Notes: a model not told the origin generated them from the sequence alone. DNA of 64,000 nucleotides from Ornithodoros turicata (GCF_037126465.1 NC_088207.1:42964143-43028142); one strand, 5' to 3'. Positions 11,396 through 22,409 are shown, numbered from the stretch's first letter. Numbers and translations are program-made.

Positions 11396-12279
11396 ACTAC
11401 GTTGCCGTCCGACTCAACTTCAACTTTTCAAGATATATATATGTTCGAAACGTCGTGTCTGTGTAATTTCAAAATGAATTAAATGAAGTCATCTGAAAAT
11501 ATTCCTTTGGTGGTGCTCTGTGCGAACTTATTTCTTCTGTGTATATATATACGTATATACATGACGAAAGTAAAATAATAAGACGTGGACAACTGATTAC
11601 AGAGAAGTTAACAAATACTAGTTTACTTAGTGGGGAATTTAACACGAAAACTACAACATGGTATTTTAACAAAACGGTCGACGTTTCGACAGTGGCACTT
11701 ACTTCGTCAGGACTAAAGGACCTTTAGTCCTTTGGGACGAAGGACTTTACTTTTATTCAACTTCGCAGCCGTCTGATATCTCAACCTCTCTAACCTCTCT
11801 AACAAGTCAAGCGTGCCACATCCCAGCTGTGGACGGCGATTTCGACGGCCGATCGTTTCGTTGGTCGGCCGTTTCGAGCTTCTTGGATCTCATCGGCACA
11901 GCGCAGGGATGTGACACATAAAGTTATCAAGGAACAATTGAAACAACGTACGTCGGATGTATCGCTCAGATGCACATCCTTCTGCCTGTGAGCTCCACCA
12001 CTTGAGATCTCACGGGAAGCGAAGAGTGTGCAAGTGACGACTGAATGAGCTTCTCCGCACATCCCTATTCCTGTGCAGCTTGTAGAAAGCGTAACGATGA
12101 ACGAGAAGAGCTTGAGATGTCGCCTTCACTCGCATCTGCGTTCAGCTCGCGGAAACTGCGGAAGATGTACAATATTTCTCTAGGGAGCATTACGAGTTCG
12201 TCCTCGCGAAAATTAATTTCCCCGGTTGCGCCACACAAATTCCCCAAACGCACTGGGCTCTCGTTACCGTTGGTGAAGA
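11396..12279. other. intergenic with repeat remnants
   Basis: Contains the right-hand direct repeat of the 9551 sequence (11470-11541), a CGAAACGTC word at 11442-11450, and on the minus strand near 11675-11716 another CTGACGA..CGAAACGTC arrangement with a poor stem. 12045-12280 is an open plus-strand frame I cannot assign. Confidence 0.45.
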
Positions 12280-12420
12280 AATTCCATGATTTGGCAAGCC
12301 TGAGCGATGGGCAAGAACACGTAAACAAACACAAACACGAAAACTCAAAACCAGCAGCCTTCGTGTTTGTGTTTGTTTACGTGTTCTTGCCCATCGCTCA
12401 GGCTTGCCTATCGTGGAATT
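12280..12420. repeat. near-perfect hairpin (foldback)
   Basis: Arms of about 62 bp from AATTCCATGATT to ACACAAACACGAA, mirrored after a ~20-bp loop. No coding capacity of its own. It interrupts an unassigned frame. Confidence 0.85.
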
Positions 12421-13394
12421 TATCCACCAGCTAGCCTGCATTTACGCCATTCTGTCAATGACCGTTGGTGAAGCCATTTAATATTTTCCGACAGTATAGA
12501 GCTCGCGACTGACTTTGGGGTTAGAATTGTATTCGACTGTAGGTTATGGGTAAAACTTTCTAAAAGTTTTACGATGACGTGAGCATGAGGTAACCCACCA
12601 CGGCTGACGTAACCAAGATAAAGGTGATTCAGGACTGTTTTCATAAACCATAATCAGCAGTATTTATCTCCAGTTGGTGGTTTGACTGCCTGTGTGAACA
12701 GGAACCGAAAGTTACTCACAGTGACGTCGCGATTGTGAAAGCTTCGGTTAAAAAATTCAATTAGAAATAATTGGCTCCGAATTTAATTAAAATAGTTCAC
12801 AGGGTGACCGCCAGTATCATAAGGCAGCATGTGGTAGCGTTTGTTTAGCTTGGGTTTAGAACTTTAGTTGAACTGCCCCGCGTTCTGAGCGTCTTGTCAA
12901 ACCACCATAATCGCCCGCACATTAGGCGGAACAAGAAGAACGTGCAACGCGGAGACATTCGACAACAGCATACCACCAACTTCTTTGGCATACCACCGAC
13001 ACACCATATTACGTTACAACCGAGCCCGTTCCAATGAAGAGCCAAGTTATGATACTGCAGGTATTCGAAGACCGAGAGGTATTTTGTTTGCTACACGATG
13101 ATGTACCTGGCGCGCAGAAGGGAATCTTGACCGCGTCGTTTTTAAACAGGTATGCCATTCTGAACCTGATAGGAGAGGCTCCACCTCGCAGTGGAAGATG
13201 ATCTGGCTCCGGAATAACGTCGTACGAGGACGTATGACCAGCGCTTATTTATGCGTCAACTTACAAGGTCGACGGGACAGGAAACGCAAGCCGTGCCACA
13301 TGGGACGCTTGAATGAAGAGTACTTAATGGTCTTCGATGCACTATACTCTTGCTCATGGCTCCAAGTTGTGCGAAGAGAGTGTATGTAACTACA
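12421..13394. other. intergenic, no assignable gene
   Basis: 13050-13390 contains moderately open plus-strand frames without splice support. Possibly decayed transposase, but no motif is clear. Confidence 0.35.
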
Positions 13395-13720
13395 AGACGA
13401 TTATTTACCTAAAATTCATTAATTAACCTTTAGATCGAGTTTTTTTCTGGAGCTGCAGAGTAGCAGCTTTCTATCCGGGGCCACCGCCATCTGTGTAGAT
13501 GAAAATGAACCTTAAACACACACACACACACAAAGAAGAAAAAACAGAGGTCATCATGGAAATGTGAGATAGCAGAATTCTGTTTCTTTTCTCTCCCTCT
13601 TTTTTTTTTAATCGTAAAACGAGAACAACAACAATAACAACAACTTTATTGTGAGATGATGAATGGGGAGTTTCACCGCAAGGGGCGATACTCTACCCCA
13701 TTGCTGGTGGTGAAACGAGC
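13395..13720. repeat. MITE remnant and SINE-B 3' tail
   Basis: 13395-13600 has the ATTAATTAAC and TGTGAGATAGCAG words of the 31527-32048 element, with a (CA)n tract at 13516-13532. 13627-13720 matches the tail of SINE family B (AACAACAACAATAAC, then GAGTTTCACCGC..GGGGC, ACTCTACCC). Confidence 0.45.
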
Positions 13721-14799
13721 ACGTCCTTTGAGATATCGATAACCAAGTGCTGCTACGCAAATTAGCCGAAACCGAAAGTAGAGCGTCGCGTTATGGGTTC
13801 GTATCCGGGAAACCAACGAATCACAGCGATCAGCGCTGCTGAGGCAACAGCGACAGAATGTCTATCCCCTAACGGAACTTCAGAACTTGTTTCGGTGGCT
13901 GTTCAAGCGCGCATGTGTCGTTGTTAATGTGTGCCGTCATTAGTAATTGCTCTATACGGGTTATGTAGAACGATTAGGGGCATCAGGAACATGTGCGCGA
14001 ACCACATCAGTTTAAGCTAGCTATACGTTTAAGTTATAGCGCACGTTAAAGAAACCTCAGATGGGCAAAGTTAATCCACGGACCCGACCACTGCGGCGTC
14101 GCTCGTGATCACAGTTGTCTCGCCACGTAAAGCCCCGAATTATTATAATATATAATATTAAGCTATAGCTATGCTATGTCTGCCCTTCCTACCACGATCG
14201 TGACAGCCATATAGTTTGTTAAATCATACCTGCTTGTGCCATGGATTTTCTCCGTCTGCTTGAATCGCCTGCGCACAGGGCAGTGGTTGAATGGAAGAAT
14301 ATGAAATGGAACGAGGCTTGTCGAGCAGTTAACACGTAGACTTATGTATAGTCACTTAAAATTTACAAAGCAACAAAAGACGGCTACTATTACACAAGAA
14401 AAAAAAAGTACATTTCTTTTGGCCATGCTGATGACGTCTGTAGACTCTATGTTACTGTATGCGTATGCATCGAACTGAATTGGTTTATTGCTCACTCTTT
14501 ATTGTTTTCTTTTTCTTGTCTTTCTTAATTTTTCATTTTTGCTCTTGCGTTTGGTTAAAGTCGCGGCAGTTTGGTTAGCGGCGCGAAGTGCTATACGACT
14601 ACTCGCTAAGAGCGGGCATCTGTCTTCGATGCGACGCGAGGGCTGATGGCCTGCTACTGCAATGTAGAAATGTTCTCGGGATATGTAGATAAGAGAAAGT
14701 TTCAGCAGTATATGGGAGGACTGGTACACATCTAAGGCGTCCGCTGAGAGAGAGAGAGAGAGCATACAGCTTGCTCTTTATACTAGGTAACGTAATAAA
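13721..14799. other. intergenic downstream of the modular gene
   Basis: A SINE-A-like 3' scrap at about 14566-14650 (GGTTAGCGGCGCGAAG) and (GA)n at 14747-14762. No gene seen. Confidence 0.4.
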
Positions 14800-14805
14800 T
14801 TTATT
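14800..14805 (-). terminator. polyadenylation signal AATAAA of the modular gene
   Basis: AATAAA on the minus strand, about 175 nt past the TAA stop at 14978-14980. This is a normal spacing for a short 3' UTR. Confidence 0.55.
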
Positions 14806-14977
14806 GCATACGCCAATTACAACGTACATTTATAAACATGGACAGGAAGACAATAAAAGTAGTAAGGTACGGCGTCGAAGTATCAACGGGGACAAAGTTG
14901 GAAGAGCCACAATGAAGAAAAGGGAAGTCTTGTTTTGCCTCGTTTAAGGCATGCCTTGTTTGCCTTGTTGACATTTC

Positions 14978-15031
14978 TTACTTCTGGAACTGTCTGAAAA
15001 CGTTGGGACGGAACAATCTGCCCACGCATTC
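14978..15031 (-). CDS. modular gene, terminal exon
   Basis: The acceptor CTTTTTCTGCAG is strong and phase 0. It encodes ECVGRLFRPNVFRQFQK then TAA. Cys is at residue 2, so it is a short-type exon that ends the protein. AATAAA follows downstream. Confidence 0.65.
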   Translation of the reverse strand, partial: ECVGRLFRPNVFRQFQK

Positions 15032-15304
15032 CTGCAGAAAAAGAGAGCAGAGCAAATGATGAGCTTATGGAAGGGATGCAGTAATACGCATAACAGATGA
15101 ATGAACAGAAAGTATGTTCGAGAACATTCTTATCCAGTTCACACGATAACCTTTATGATGATGGTGACGGTGATTGGAGTTTTACTTTCGTGTAATTACA
15201 CATTTTGTCGCAGAATAAGATGCAGGACGTTAATGCGGTGCGACAAGCACCTAAGCCATGTCAGTCTGATCAATATATTTTTAATGATTTTCTGAGTCAC
15301 TCAC

Positions 15305-15364
15305 CGCCGCAGCGTTCGACTTGTTGTACATCCTCTTGAGTTTCTCCTCGTATTTCGTCGTCAC
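15305..15364 (-). CDS. modular gene, 60-nt exon (half of a long module)
   Basis: Acceptor ..CGTATAG, donor GTGAGT, both phase 0. Encodes VTTKYEEKLKRMYNKSNAAA. It resembles the last 17 residues of the long exon at 28677-28805 (EKLYEKYMANATIDK) but lacks the Cys-bearing first half, so the last module is shortened. Confidence 0.65.
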
Positions 15365-16670
15365 CTATACGATCAAGAACGGTGCCAGCATTCATGGCAA
15401 AGAAAACAACGAGAAATACATCTAGTGACGACAAAGTTTGCCAGTTAATTACAAATACGTGGGACGGAAAGATGTGGATCGTTGCGTAATGCAGTCCAAG
15501 TCCCGAAGCGACGCAAGTGAGCACTTCCCGCAGTGTGTAACGGTGCCCAACATTGTGGTCTTCCATTACCGAAAGTGCCATCCTCAGATGCAGTAGTATA
15601 CTGCAACATGATGCGGAATGCACGCAGAAAGGAAAACTTTAAAAGCCAGGATCGTATACTACGCGTTTTACTAGTCGTCACTGTAAACTTGAGCCGCGCA
15701 GAGAAAAGTGATACGTTTTACCCCGCCGTTCAGCTCTGCATAAAGCTTACAAATCTCGCTTTCGAATAAGCCCTGCACCACGTGATACGCATCGCTATTG
15801 CGAACAAAGAAAGAAGAAAGGAACAAAATAATTCGAAGTGGGCACGTTTCGTCCAGATATTAAGCTCCCTTTATCCGCTGTGTACAGGTACACGCGCACT
15901 CCATTAACTATTAGTAATACCTTCGTATTACTGAGAAGATACATCAATTATATATTTACCTATGCACCGGGTGTCTTCCTTCATCCTTGACGCGTCAGCC
16001 AAGAGCTAAGCAGTGTTGAGCGGCTTATTTGCATACGCTCATACGCTCATTCATTAAATACAAATTCTAGCTTTTAAATTTTAAAATAACAAAGACGGTT
16101 TGATTTGAATTTTGATTCTGCATCGCCGGAAACTTGTACATTGTTTTTTCTTAACGTTTTAAATTTTACTTCGGAAGCTTTCGGCACCTCTCTCTTAGCG
16201 ATCGGAACCTTCAACAAAAGTATGCCAGCAAAAGAAACTCATCGGCACTTGGTGATTTTTCCGAGTTAATTGGTTTCAGATTACATATTTCTTGCGCGGA
16301 GCTATAGCAGCGTACTAATGCGCTGTTTTGCTCGTCCGCGTGTTCGTTCGTACGGGGGCGACGGAAGAAAAAGAACAGACGTTTCCATATTCCTTCTCCT
16401 CCTTCTCTGATTGGGTGGCGGTACCCTACATGCTTCTGGTAGCGTGGGCTTCTTTTGTCGCTACCAGAAGCCCGGTGGGCTACAGCATCATTTGCACACA
16501 ATCAGTAAAAGTAACGTTCCTGAAAAGTACTAAGTTCATTAGCAGTATGCCCATTTGTCTTTTTTGTCTTCCAATTTCTCTCAGTCTCTTTCTGCTGGAC
16601 CCGTACCTATCGTACCTGATGCCTGTCGTTTAGGAAGAGTCAGGCCGTCTTTAAAAAATGCAGTCAACAC
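15365..16670. other. intron of the modular gene, no further exon seen
   Basis: Open frames at 15445-15769 lie on both strands but have no usable splice sites in the gene's phase. No repeat recognised except AT-rich tracts near 16060-16180. Confidence 0.4.
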
Positions 16671-16899
16671 TACGCTCTTAAAAATGAACTTCACCACATA
16701 GCACGCTTCTAGCCAACCATTATGCTGAATGACAACGTTCTCGCCCCTGATTTGTTGAAAACGGGAGGCGGAGCCTATTCTTTGCCGTGCATAACGGCAC
16801 AAAATAGGCTCCGCCTCCCGTTTTCAGCAAATCTAGGGCGAGATCGTTGTCATTCGGGATGATGGTTGGCTAGGAGCGTGCTATGTGGTGAAGAGTGTA
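16671..16899. repeat. foldback MITE with TACRCTCTT ends
   Basis: Long inverted arms: TACGCTCTT..CTTCACCACATAGCACGC left, mirrored by GCGTGCTATGTGGTGAAGAG on the right, then AACGGGAGGCGGAGCCTATT facing its complement across a ~20-bp loop. The TACACTCTTAAAA terminus also starts the element nested at 45481 and a scrap at 41533. Confidence 0.75.
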
Positions 16900-17064
16900 C
16901 CAATGATGTGTGCTCTAAATCATGTAACATATAGTAAAATGTCTCTGTATTCCTCAAATCGTTCTTTTTTCTCCCTCATCATGGGTTCCCCAAAGGATGT
17001 ACATGTGAAGCGCAATTAGCTTGCTTCATTCATAATTATAATTGGGAGCAGAATTACGCGTAAG

Positions 17065-17250
17065 CTGAGTCCGCAAGTGGCAGCAGGATAGGACTGCGGA
17101 TAATTTCGACCATCTAGGTTTCGTTAACGTTCGCCTAAAATTTCTGACACACGGTGCCAGAACTTGAAGTAACGTTAAACTCCCCGCACTGCTACCGTCC
17201 TCTGCCGGGATCCACTCCGCGATGTTGAGCTCAGCAAGTCAGCACGTTAT
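17065..17250 (-). mobile_element. tRNA-derived SINE, family B, diverged copy
   Basis: Same block order as 49925-50150: GGACTGCGGATAATTTCGACC, CTGACACACGGTGC, ACTGCTACCGTCCTC, then a damaged B-box-like head. Minus strand. Confidence 0.6.
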
Positions 17251-17799
17251 CGACCCAGGTACCGGTGCCGACTGCTTCATTCGTGACAGTAAGTTGAACA
17301 TATAGGCCAACCTAAAACGGACTGGCGCCATCTTCCCTGATTTCGCTAACGCTTTTGACACTGCACCGCACTTCCGTCTCCTTTCTAAATTATTGCATTA
17401 CATTAATCACGTTACACTGCGTTAATTCGCAGGAATCTTACTTCCTCTGTCTGTGAGATACGGTAATATAGGCCCTCTTCTTTTTCTTGTCTATGGCAAG
17501 GAACTTTCTCGCAATTTCGCGAATGCTGCTCTTTGCTGACGATTGTGGCATACATCGTCGTTTACTTTAATTCCAACATTCTACAAGAAGACCTCAAACG
17601 TCACTTGATCTTGGTGTTCTGGCTTCAGGCTTCATTTCGGTTTTACATGCGTTCATCCCGCGGTAAGCACGTTCGACGGGACATTTATTATCTTTCAGGA
17701 ACCATTATTGCGCCTGATTTGTTTTGGAACGAGCACACTGCATGTACATCGTATATTAACATAAATCATCGTCATCATTACTGCTAATTCCGCACTTGG

Positions 17800-18400
17800 A
17801 CTCATCAGGCAAAGTCTGAAGCTCTCTCCTGCTTCTGTCCGTTTTTATCCCTTATGTTAGTACTAAATGTATGTTCTACTACTTTACTCATCCCCAGAAT
17901 AAGTCCCCTCCATATTATCAGCCCGCAACCTGTTCGAAGCTGTCCAAGACACAGCTGGCCGATTTACACCGTCTTGGTTGCTCTTGTCTCACTCTACTGT
18001 TTCCTTTCCGTTAAGACTTCACACGACCTTGTTCCTTTTCCAATACGTCGGCTGTCTCTCCTTCCATATGTTAATGTACCCCCTCCCCCTTTGTACACTA
18101 CTTACACCCTGCCTGCTTCTCATATCTGAGGGTCATCCACGAAAGCATAACAACGCCATGACGCTCATACAGCTTACTTCGGCGATTCATACTTCACTCT
18201 CGGCAGCAAGAAGTGGAACGACCTTGCCGAAACGTGGCTGTCATCGGTGATGCCGATGTATTCCGGAACATCATATACGCAATTTTTTTTTTAATATTTC
18301 ACTGACGTCTGCATTGTTTGTTATGTGTTTTAGCTAGCTGTGTACCCTCAAGTAATGCCCGAAGGAGCCCCTGAGATTTTCTCATAAATAAATATTCATT
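17800..18400 (+). pseudogene. CR1/Jockey-like LINE 3' end
   Basis: Degenerate frames carry the common LINE ending in which a Trp-Asn-x-Leu segment (KKWNDL near 18208) precedes the last 30 residues. The 3' UTR has AATGCCCGAAGGAGCCCC and ends in AATAAATAAATA at 18385-18397. Stops and frameshifts are frequent. Confidence 0.45.
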
Positions 18401-18456
18401 TTCTATGTGAGTATCTGGGTATACACAGCAAAAAGAAAAAAGAAAACAGCACGTAC

Positions 18457-18492
18457 CTCAGTGGGCCCGTGCCTCCTTATGCAATCACCAAC
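18457..18492 (-). CDS. modular gene, short exon
   Basis: 36 nt, acceptor TTTGCTTTCAG, donor GTACGT, phase 0 at both ends. Encodes VGDCIRRHGPTE with Cys at residue 4. Confidence 0.6.
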
Positions 18493-18593
18493 CTGAAAGC
18501 AAATCGTGGAGCAAGGTACATCACGTCCTGGCCCGCTAACAAGTCCTTCAGACACCGAATGGAAGACGGTCGAGGACAGATAAAGCAGCTTAC

Positions 18594-18707
18594 CATTCTA
18601 GTGACGACGTTTCGTCGCATCAGCGTCTCTCTATCCACGTTCTGTTTACCGGCATGGCCCGCGTAGTTTGGAGGTCTGCAAACTACCATTAACTGGCCGT
18701 CTTCCAT
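18594..18707 (-). CDS. modular gene, long exon
   Basis: 114 nt, acceptor TTTTCTTCCAG, donor GTAAGC, phase 0. Starts MEDGQLMVVC (Cys at residue 10) and ends RRNVVTRM. Only 101 bp separate it from the short exon at 18457, the tightest pair in the gene. Confidence 0.6.
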
Positions 18708-18818
18708 CTGGAAGAAAATTCATGTGTATCCCATGGAGCCCCGCAGAAATCCAGCACCAGATGACTGTCGCACGCAGTGATGCTTTACAGGTTTACTCAA
18801 TTTCATTCCAGTACGTGC

Positions 18819-18945
18819 CCCAAGCAGCACAACAACTTTTAATATTGGCAATACTGGCCGAATGTTGGTCCAATCTTGACCCAATATTGGGCCGACCTTG
18901 CCAGTAATGGTCCAATATTGGGCCAAGATGTTGTGCTGCCTAGGG
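18819..18945. repeat. MITE with CCCAAGCAGCACAA ends, CCAATATTGG interior (copy 2)
   Basis: Same construction as 2095-2234: inverted CCCAAGCAGCACAAC / TTGTGCTGCCTAGGG ends around CCAATATTGGGCC-type repeats. The repeat number and order differ between copies. Confidence 0.75.
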
Positions 18946-18953
18946 CGCATCCC

Positions 18954-18996
18954 TTAAAGGGTCATTAAAGTGCAACAATTGTCTCCTCGCGGAATG
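18954..18996 (+). mobile_element. one end of a TTAA-flanked DNA element
   Basis: TTAA followed by AGGGTCATTAAAGTGCAAC, a relative of the TTAA-AGGGGCACTAAAATG end at 28918. The gypsy element inserted 40 bp inside it. I did not find the opposite end. Confidence 0.4.
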
Positions 18997-19001
18997 TAAA
19001 C

Positions 19002-19173
19002 TGCTGTGTGCCAGACATGCGGTTTAAAAGACGATAGTCTCGGCACCCACGCCAATGGTGCATTCCACACGGAGAGGCCCACATTCGGGGCGCCCATAAC
19101 ATCGGGTCAGAGTGCACCTCCGCTGTCGGGATGGACTCTCACCTCGCAAGGCAGTCGGTTTCCTTCGAGCATC
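19002..19173 (+). repeat. 5' LTR, 3'-truncated
   Basis: Matches the first ~170 bp of the 3' LTR almost exactly (CTGTGTGCCAGACATGCGG through TTCCTTCGAGCATC), then jumps into pol at 19174. The missing ~86 bp include the LTR end and the primer-binding site. Confidence 0.85.
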
Positions 19174-20350
19174 CTTGACCCATTCCGAATGGGCGACACC
19201 TATTGTGGTCGTCATGAAGAAAGATGGCACAGTAAGGATATGCGGCGATTTCAAGGTTACGCTGAACGAAGTCTGTGATGTTGAACAAACTGAGGAAGAA
19301 CTCGCAAATTCAGAAGCGGTATGTTCTATCCAAATCCTAGAGGAGGGGCTACTGTCAGCAAAGCAGCTAGCCGACTTGACAAGCCAAGATGCTACCTTGT
19401 CAGCACTCAGGGATGCCATACAGCACGGATGGCCATATAAGCTGCAAGACAAGGTATTGCAACCATATCGGTCTCGAAGAGATAAGCTCTCGACGGACCA
19501 CGGTCTGATTATGTGGGGAAGGAGGATAATCATCCCAGCAAAAGCACGCCATGCGATGCTACTGGAACTCCACTCTACACACTCTGGAATGGCAACAATG
19601 AAAGCAGTAGCAAGATCACTATTCTGGTGGCCCGGAATAGATGGCGACATCGAAAGCACGGCACGGCACTGTTTGGAATGTCAACAGGCACAGTCAACGC
19701 CACCTTCAAAGGAACCTCTGTCCTGGCCATCGACAGCTATAAGATGGTCACGCGTGCATATTGATTATGCCGGGCCAATCGAGGGAATGATGCTACTCAT
19801 CGTAGTGGACAGCTTCTCACGTTGGATTGAAGCAATTCCGGTTAAGAATACTTCGTCTGAGCAAACGGTGAAGGAACTTCGAAGTGTATTCGCACGTTTT
19901 GGAATTCCGCACTGCGTAGTGTCAGACAATGGCACGCCATTCACAGGAAAAGCATTCCAGGATTTTGTGAAAGCTAATGGGATACGACATATTCTTACAG
20001 CCCCATACCACCCGCAGTCAAACGGACTAGCAGAAAGGGCGGTACGCACGGTGAAGGATGCGTTGAAGAAAATGAAGACTGGGGGTTTGCGCACAAATGT
20101 GGACCGCTGGTTGCATTCATACCGTCGATCACCAAACACTGTGCCCGGTAAATCGCCCTCGGAAATGCTACTTGGGTACAACATCAGGTCAAGATTGGAC
20201 CTCATCAGCGTCCGAGAACTGCACAATGAAGCTATCTCAAAACCGGACCAGGCACGACAAAGCCCAGAAAAAGGTTCAAGTTCGCAAAGAGGTGTGCTCC
20301 AGCCAGGGGCGCACGTGTTCGCTCGAAATTACGGGCGAGGACAAAAATGA
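19174..20350 (+). pseudogene. gypsy pol remnant: RT start fused to integrase
   Basis: After the junction come the RT opening motif (HSEWATPIV..KKDG..RICGD) and about 25 further residues. A deletion then joins the RNase H-integrase linker. The integrase is well preserved: an HHCC zinc finger (H..H...CLEC near 19560-19690) and a DDE core with D in HIDYAGP, D in VSDNG and E in NGLAERA. A TGA at 20348-20350 ends the frame. The usual pol C-terminus continues in another frame to 20598, so there is a frameshift as well. The open frame has no ATG of its own at the 5' end; reading starts inside the LTR. Confidence 0.85.
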
Positions 20351-20596
20351 ATTCCTGGAGTGGTACAGAACCAAAAATGATCCCGATGGCTGTGGTGAAA
20401 ATGGCGGTCGGAGACATGACGCGTCACGCCGACCAACTGCGCCGACGACCTGCGTCGCGGATCGCCACAGAGGATGACACCTGGATGTCTGACGTGGAAG
20501 TTCACAACCCAGGCCTCCTGACTCCGGTTCGTCCACCTAGAAGATCAGGGCGACGCAGGAGGTCACCACTACCCTACGGACAACCGGTGACATACT

Positions 20597-20609
20597 AAAG
20601 GGGGAGGAG
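20597..20609 (+). other. polypurine tract
   Basis: AAAGGGGGAGGAG directly precedes the TG of the 3' LTR, the normal plus-strand primer position in Ty3/gypsy elements. Confidence 0.8.
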
Positions 20610-20867
20610 TGCTGTGTGCCAGATATGCGGTTTAAAAGACGATAGTCTCGGCACCCACGCCAATGGTGCATTCTACACGGAGCGGCCCACATTCGGGGCG
20701 CCCATAACATCGGGTCAGAGTGCACCTCCGCTGTCGGGATGGACTCTCACCTCGCAAGGCAGTCGGTTTCCTTCGAGCATCGGAGCCACTCGCTCGTACT
20801 CGACATGTAGCCTTATTGATCAGTATTAAATGTGTTATGTTGCTATAACCCACTCGGATACACTTCA
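20610..20867 (+). repeat. 3' LTR, complete (258 bp)
   Basis: Begins TGCTGTGTGCC and ends CACTTCA, followed by the target duplicate TAAAC. Small differences from the 5' copy (e.g. AGATATGCGG for AGACATGCGG) show the copy is not brand new. Confidence 0.85.
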
Positions 20868-20872
20868 TAAAC

Positions 20873-21633
20873 CACCGTTACTTTGACACAAGGGCCAAAG
20901 GAACGGCATCCATTGGTTGCATCCATCGTGGTTGATGAGCGAAATAAACCGCTATTTACGCTATCCCTATCCTTCTGAATGCAATGCGGAGAGGCCTTGA
21001 AATAATTTCCTTAATTAAGGCCTTTACTTTCACATTCTCAAGCCATTATTAGAATTTAGGTTCAATTTAGGTTAGACGTTAGGTTGAATTTGGGGAAATA
21101 ATCACGAGAGGGCACTGTCTCACTATTCCTTCGGTTTCTCCTGCACCACCACCTCTCAGAAGGCTGTTGGATGCCCACTTTGATCCTCGTTACAGGCTCG
21201 CTGTGCCTGTGATCGTGTTATGTGCTGTTCTTGTTTCTTCCCTTATATATACGCTTCCTTTACCCTTGATTTTCTCTCTCCCGTTTTATGGTACACCACT
21301 CTCTTGTTCTCGTGCTCTTGCGTCGGAAATTCATATCTAGAGGTGACGGCGTCTATAGTTACGTAGCATAGCATGCGACTCCTGGCGATCGTTAAATTTC
21401 TCCCACAGTCGGGGGATAATGGATAACATTCAATATTGACTTGACAGGATGCTCATAACGCCTCCCACGCAAAATGCTCTTCAGTTGATGGCGTTGTGGA
21501 TGTGCGCGTACATAGATGCGTATCTTTCAACGCTGTACTCCCGCACATATATCAGTGAGCGGTCTCATATTCATTACCGGATACCTTATACTTTTGAATA
21601 AAATATCAAAGAGGTAAAGCATGATTTACTCAC
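20873..21633. other. intron sequence, no exon found
   Basis: Scanned on the minus strand for a gene-1 exon in phase; none found. TTTAGGTT words at 21055-21095. Confidence 0.4.
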
Positions 21634-21637
21634 GAAC

Positions 21638-21682
21638 CTTTTTGGTGTCCGCCTGAAGACGACGTGAGTGACACTCCATCAT
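21638..21682 (-). CDS. modular gene, short exon (donor uncertain)
   Basis: Acceptor ..TTCCTTAG. Encodes MMECHSRRLQADTKK with Cys at residue 4. Two donors compete: the phase-0 GTTCGT after AAAAAG, used here to keep the gene's phase, and a stronger GTGAGT four bases further on (exon end 21634), which would break the phase-0 rule. Confidence 0.45.
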
Positions 21683-21842
21683 CTAAGGAACCAAGAAGCC
21701 GTCAGCAACAAAACGTTACCGGCATGAAAATTGCCGTACTACACTAACAAACTCTACTTCTTTAGAGGTCCCTGCTCATTGCCTCTCTCAATTGGTTTGT
21801 GTTACTCAGGATTGCATAACGTCAGTATAACGTGCAATATGT

Positions 21843-22409
21843 TGCCGTATTTTCTGGTGTATAACGCGCAGTCGTGTATAACGCGTACCCCTAAAAACGG
21901 GGTAAATTTGAAAAAAAGTTCCATGTATAACGCGCACCGCATTGTTGCTACAAGCTTCTGTACTGCCACCAGTATACACAATAAACCAAGGCGGTGTATC
22001 ATATATGCATATGCTTTATTTAAAACACATGCAGTCAAAGCTGTTAAACTCCGACGCAACACATCTCGGTGTCATGCAGTATACTTCGGTCTCCTCTCCG
22101 CTTTCGGTTTCGAGTCCCTTCTCAACCACGCCAACCTTCCGAAATGAATTCAGCATTATTGACCTTAAGCAGCATCATTAACTTTTTATAAACTCCGGTG
22201 CCCTTTCGCCGGTTTTGTCAACTGACCCTAAGAGATGTGGGAGAAAGCCACAGCACACTCTGGAAGGGGCTAGAATTTGTACGTCACCGACCTGAAAAGG
22301 AACTCTACTGGAAAATATTTCCATGTATAACGCGCACGGTTAGATAACGCGCAGGACCTCTTCAGAACACTTTTTTACTGTATAACGTTATACACCGGCA
22401 AATACGGTA
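21843..22409. mobile_element. TIR DNA element with CCGTATTT..GGTGTATAACG ends
   Basis: The left end CCGTATTTTCTGGTGTATAA and right end complementary to CCGTATTTGCCGGTGTATAA form terminal inverted repeats. GTATAACGCGCA words repeat just inside both ends. No transposase frame, so non-autonomous. Superfamily uncertain. Confidence 0.6.

Larger units (their letters stand above)
19002..20867 (+). mobile_element. Ty3/gypsy LTR retrotransposon, internally deleted
   Basis: The element is bounded by TG...CA termini and the 5-bp target duplication TAAAC (18997-19001 and 20868-20872). The 3' LTR is complete (20610-20867). The 5' LTR is cut short and fused to the reverse-transcriptase N-terminus, so the primer site, gag, protease, most of RT and RNase H are missing. 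Integrase and a polypurine tract remain. It cannot move by itself. Confidence 0.9.

Noticed and set aside
19112..20350. Intact 412-codon gene
   Set aside because: It has no ATG at its start, begins inside an LTR, and joins RT to integrase across a deletion; it is a retrotransposon remnant.
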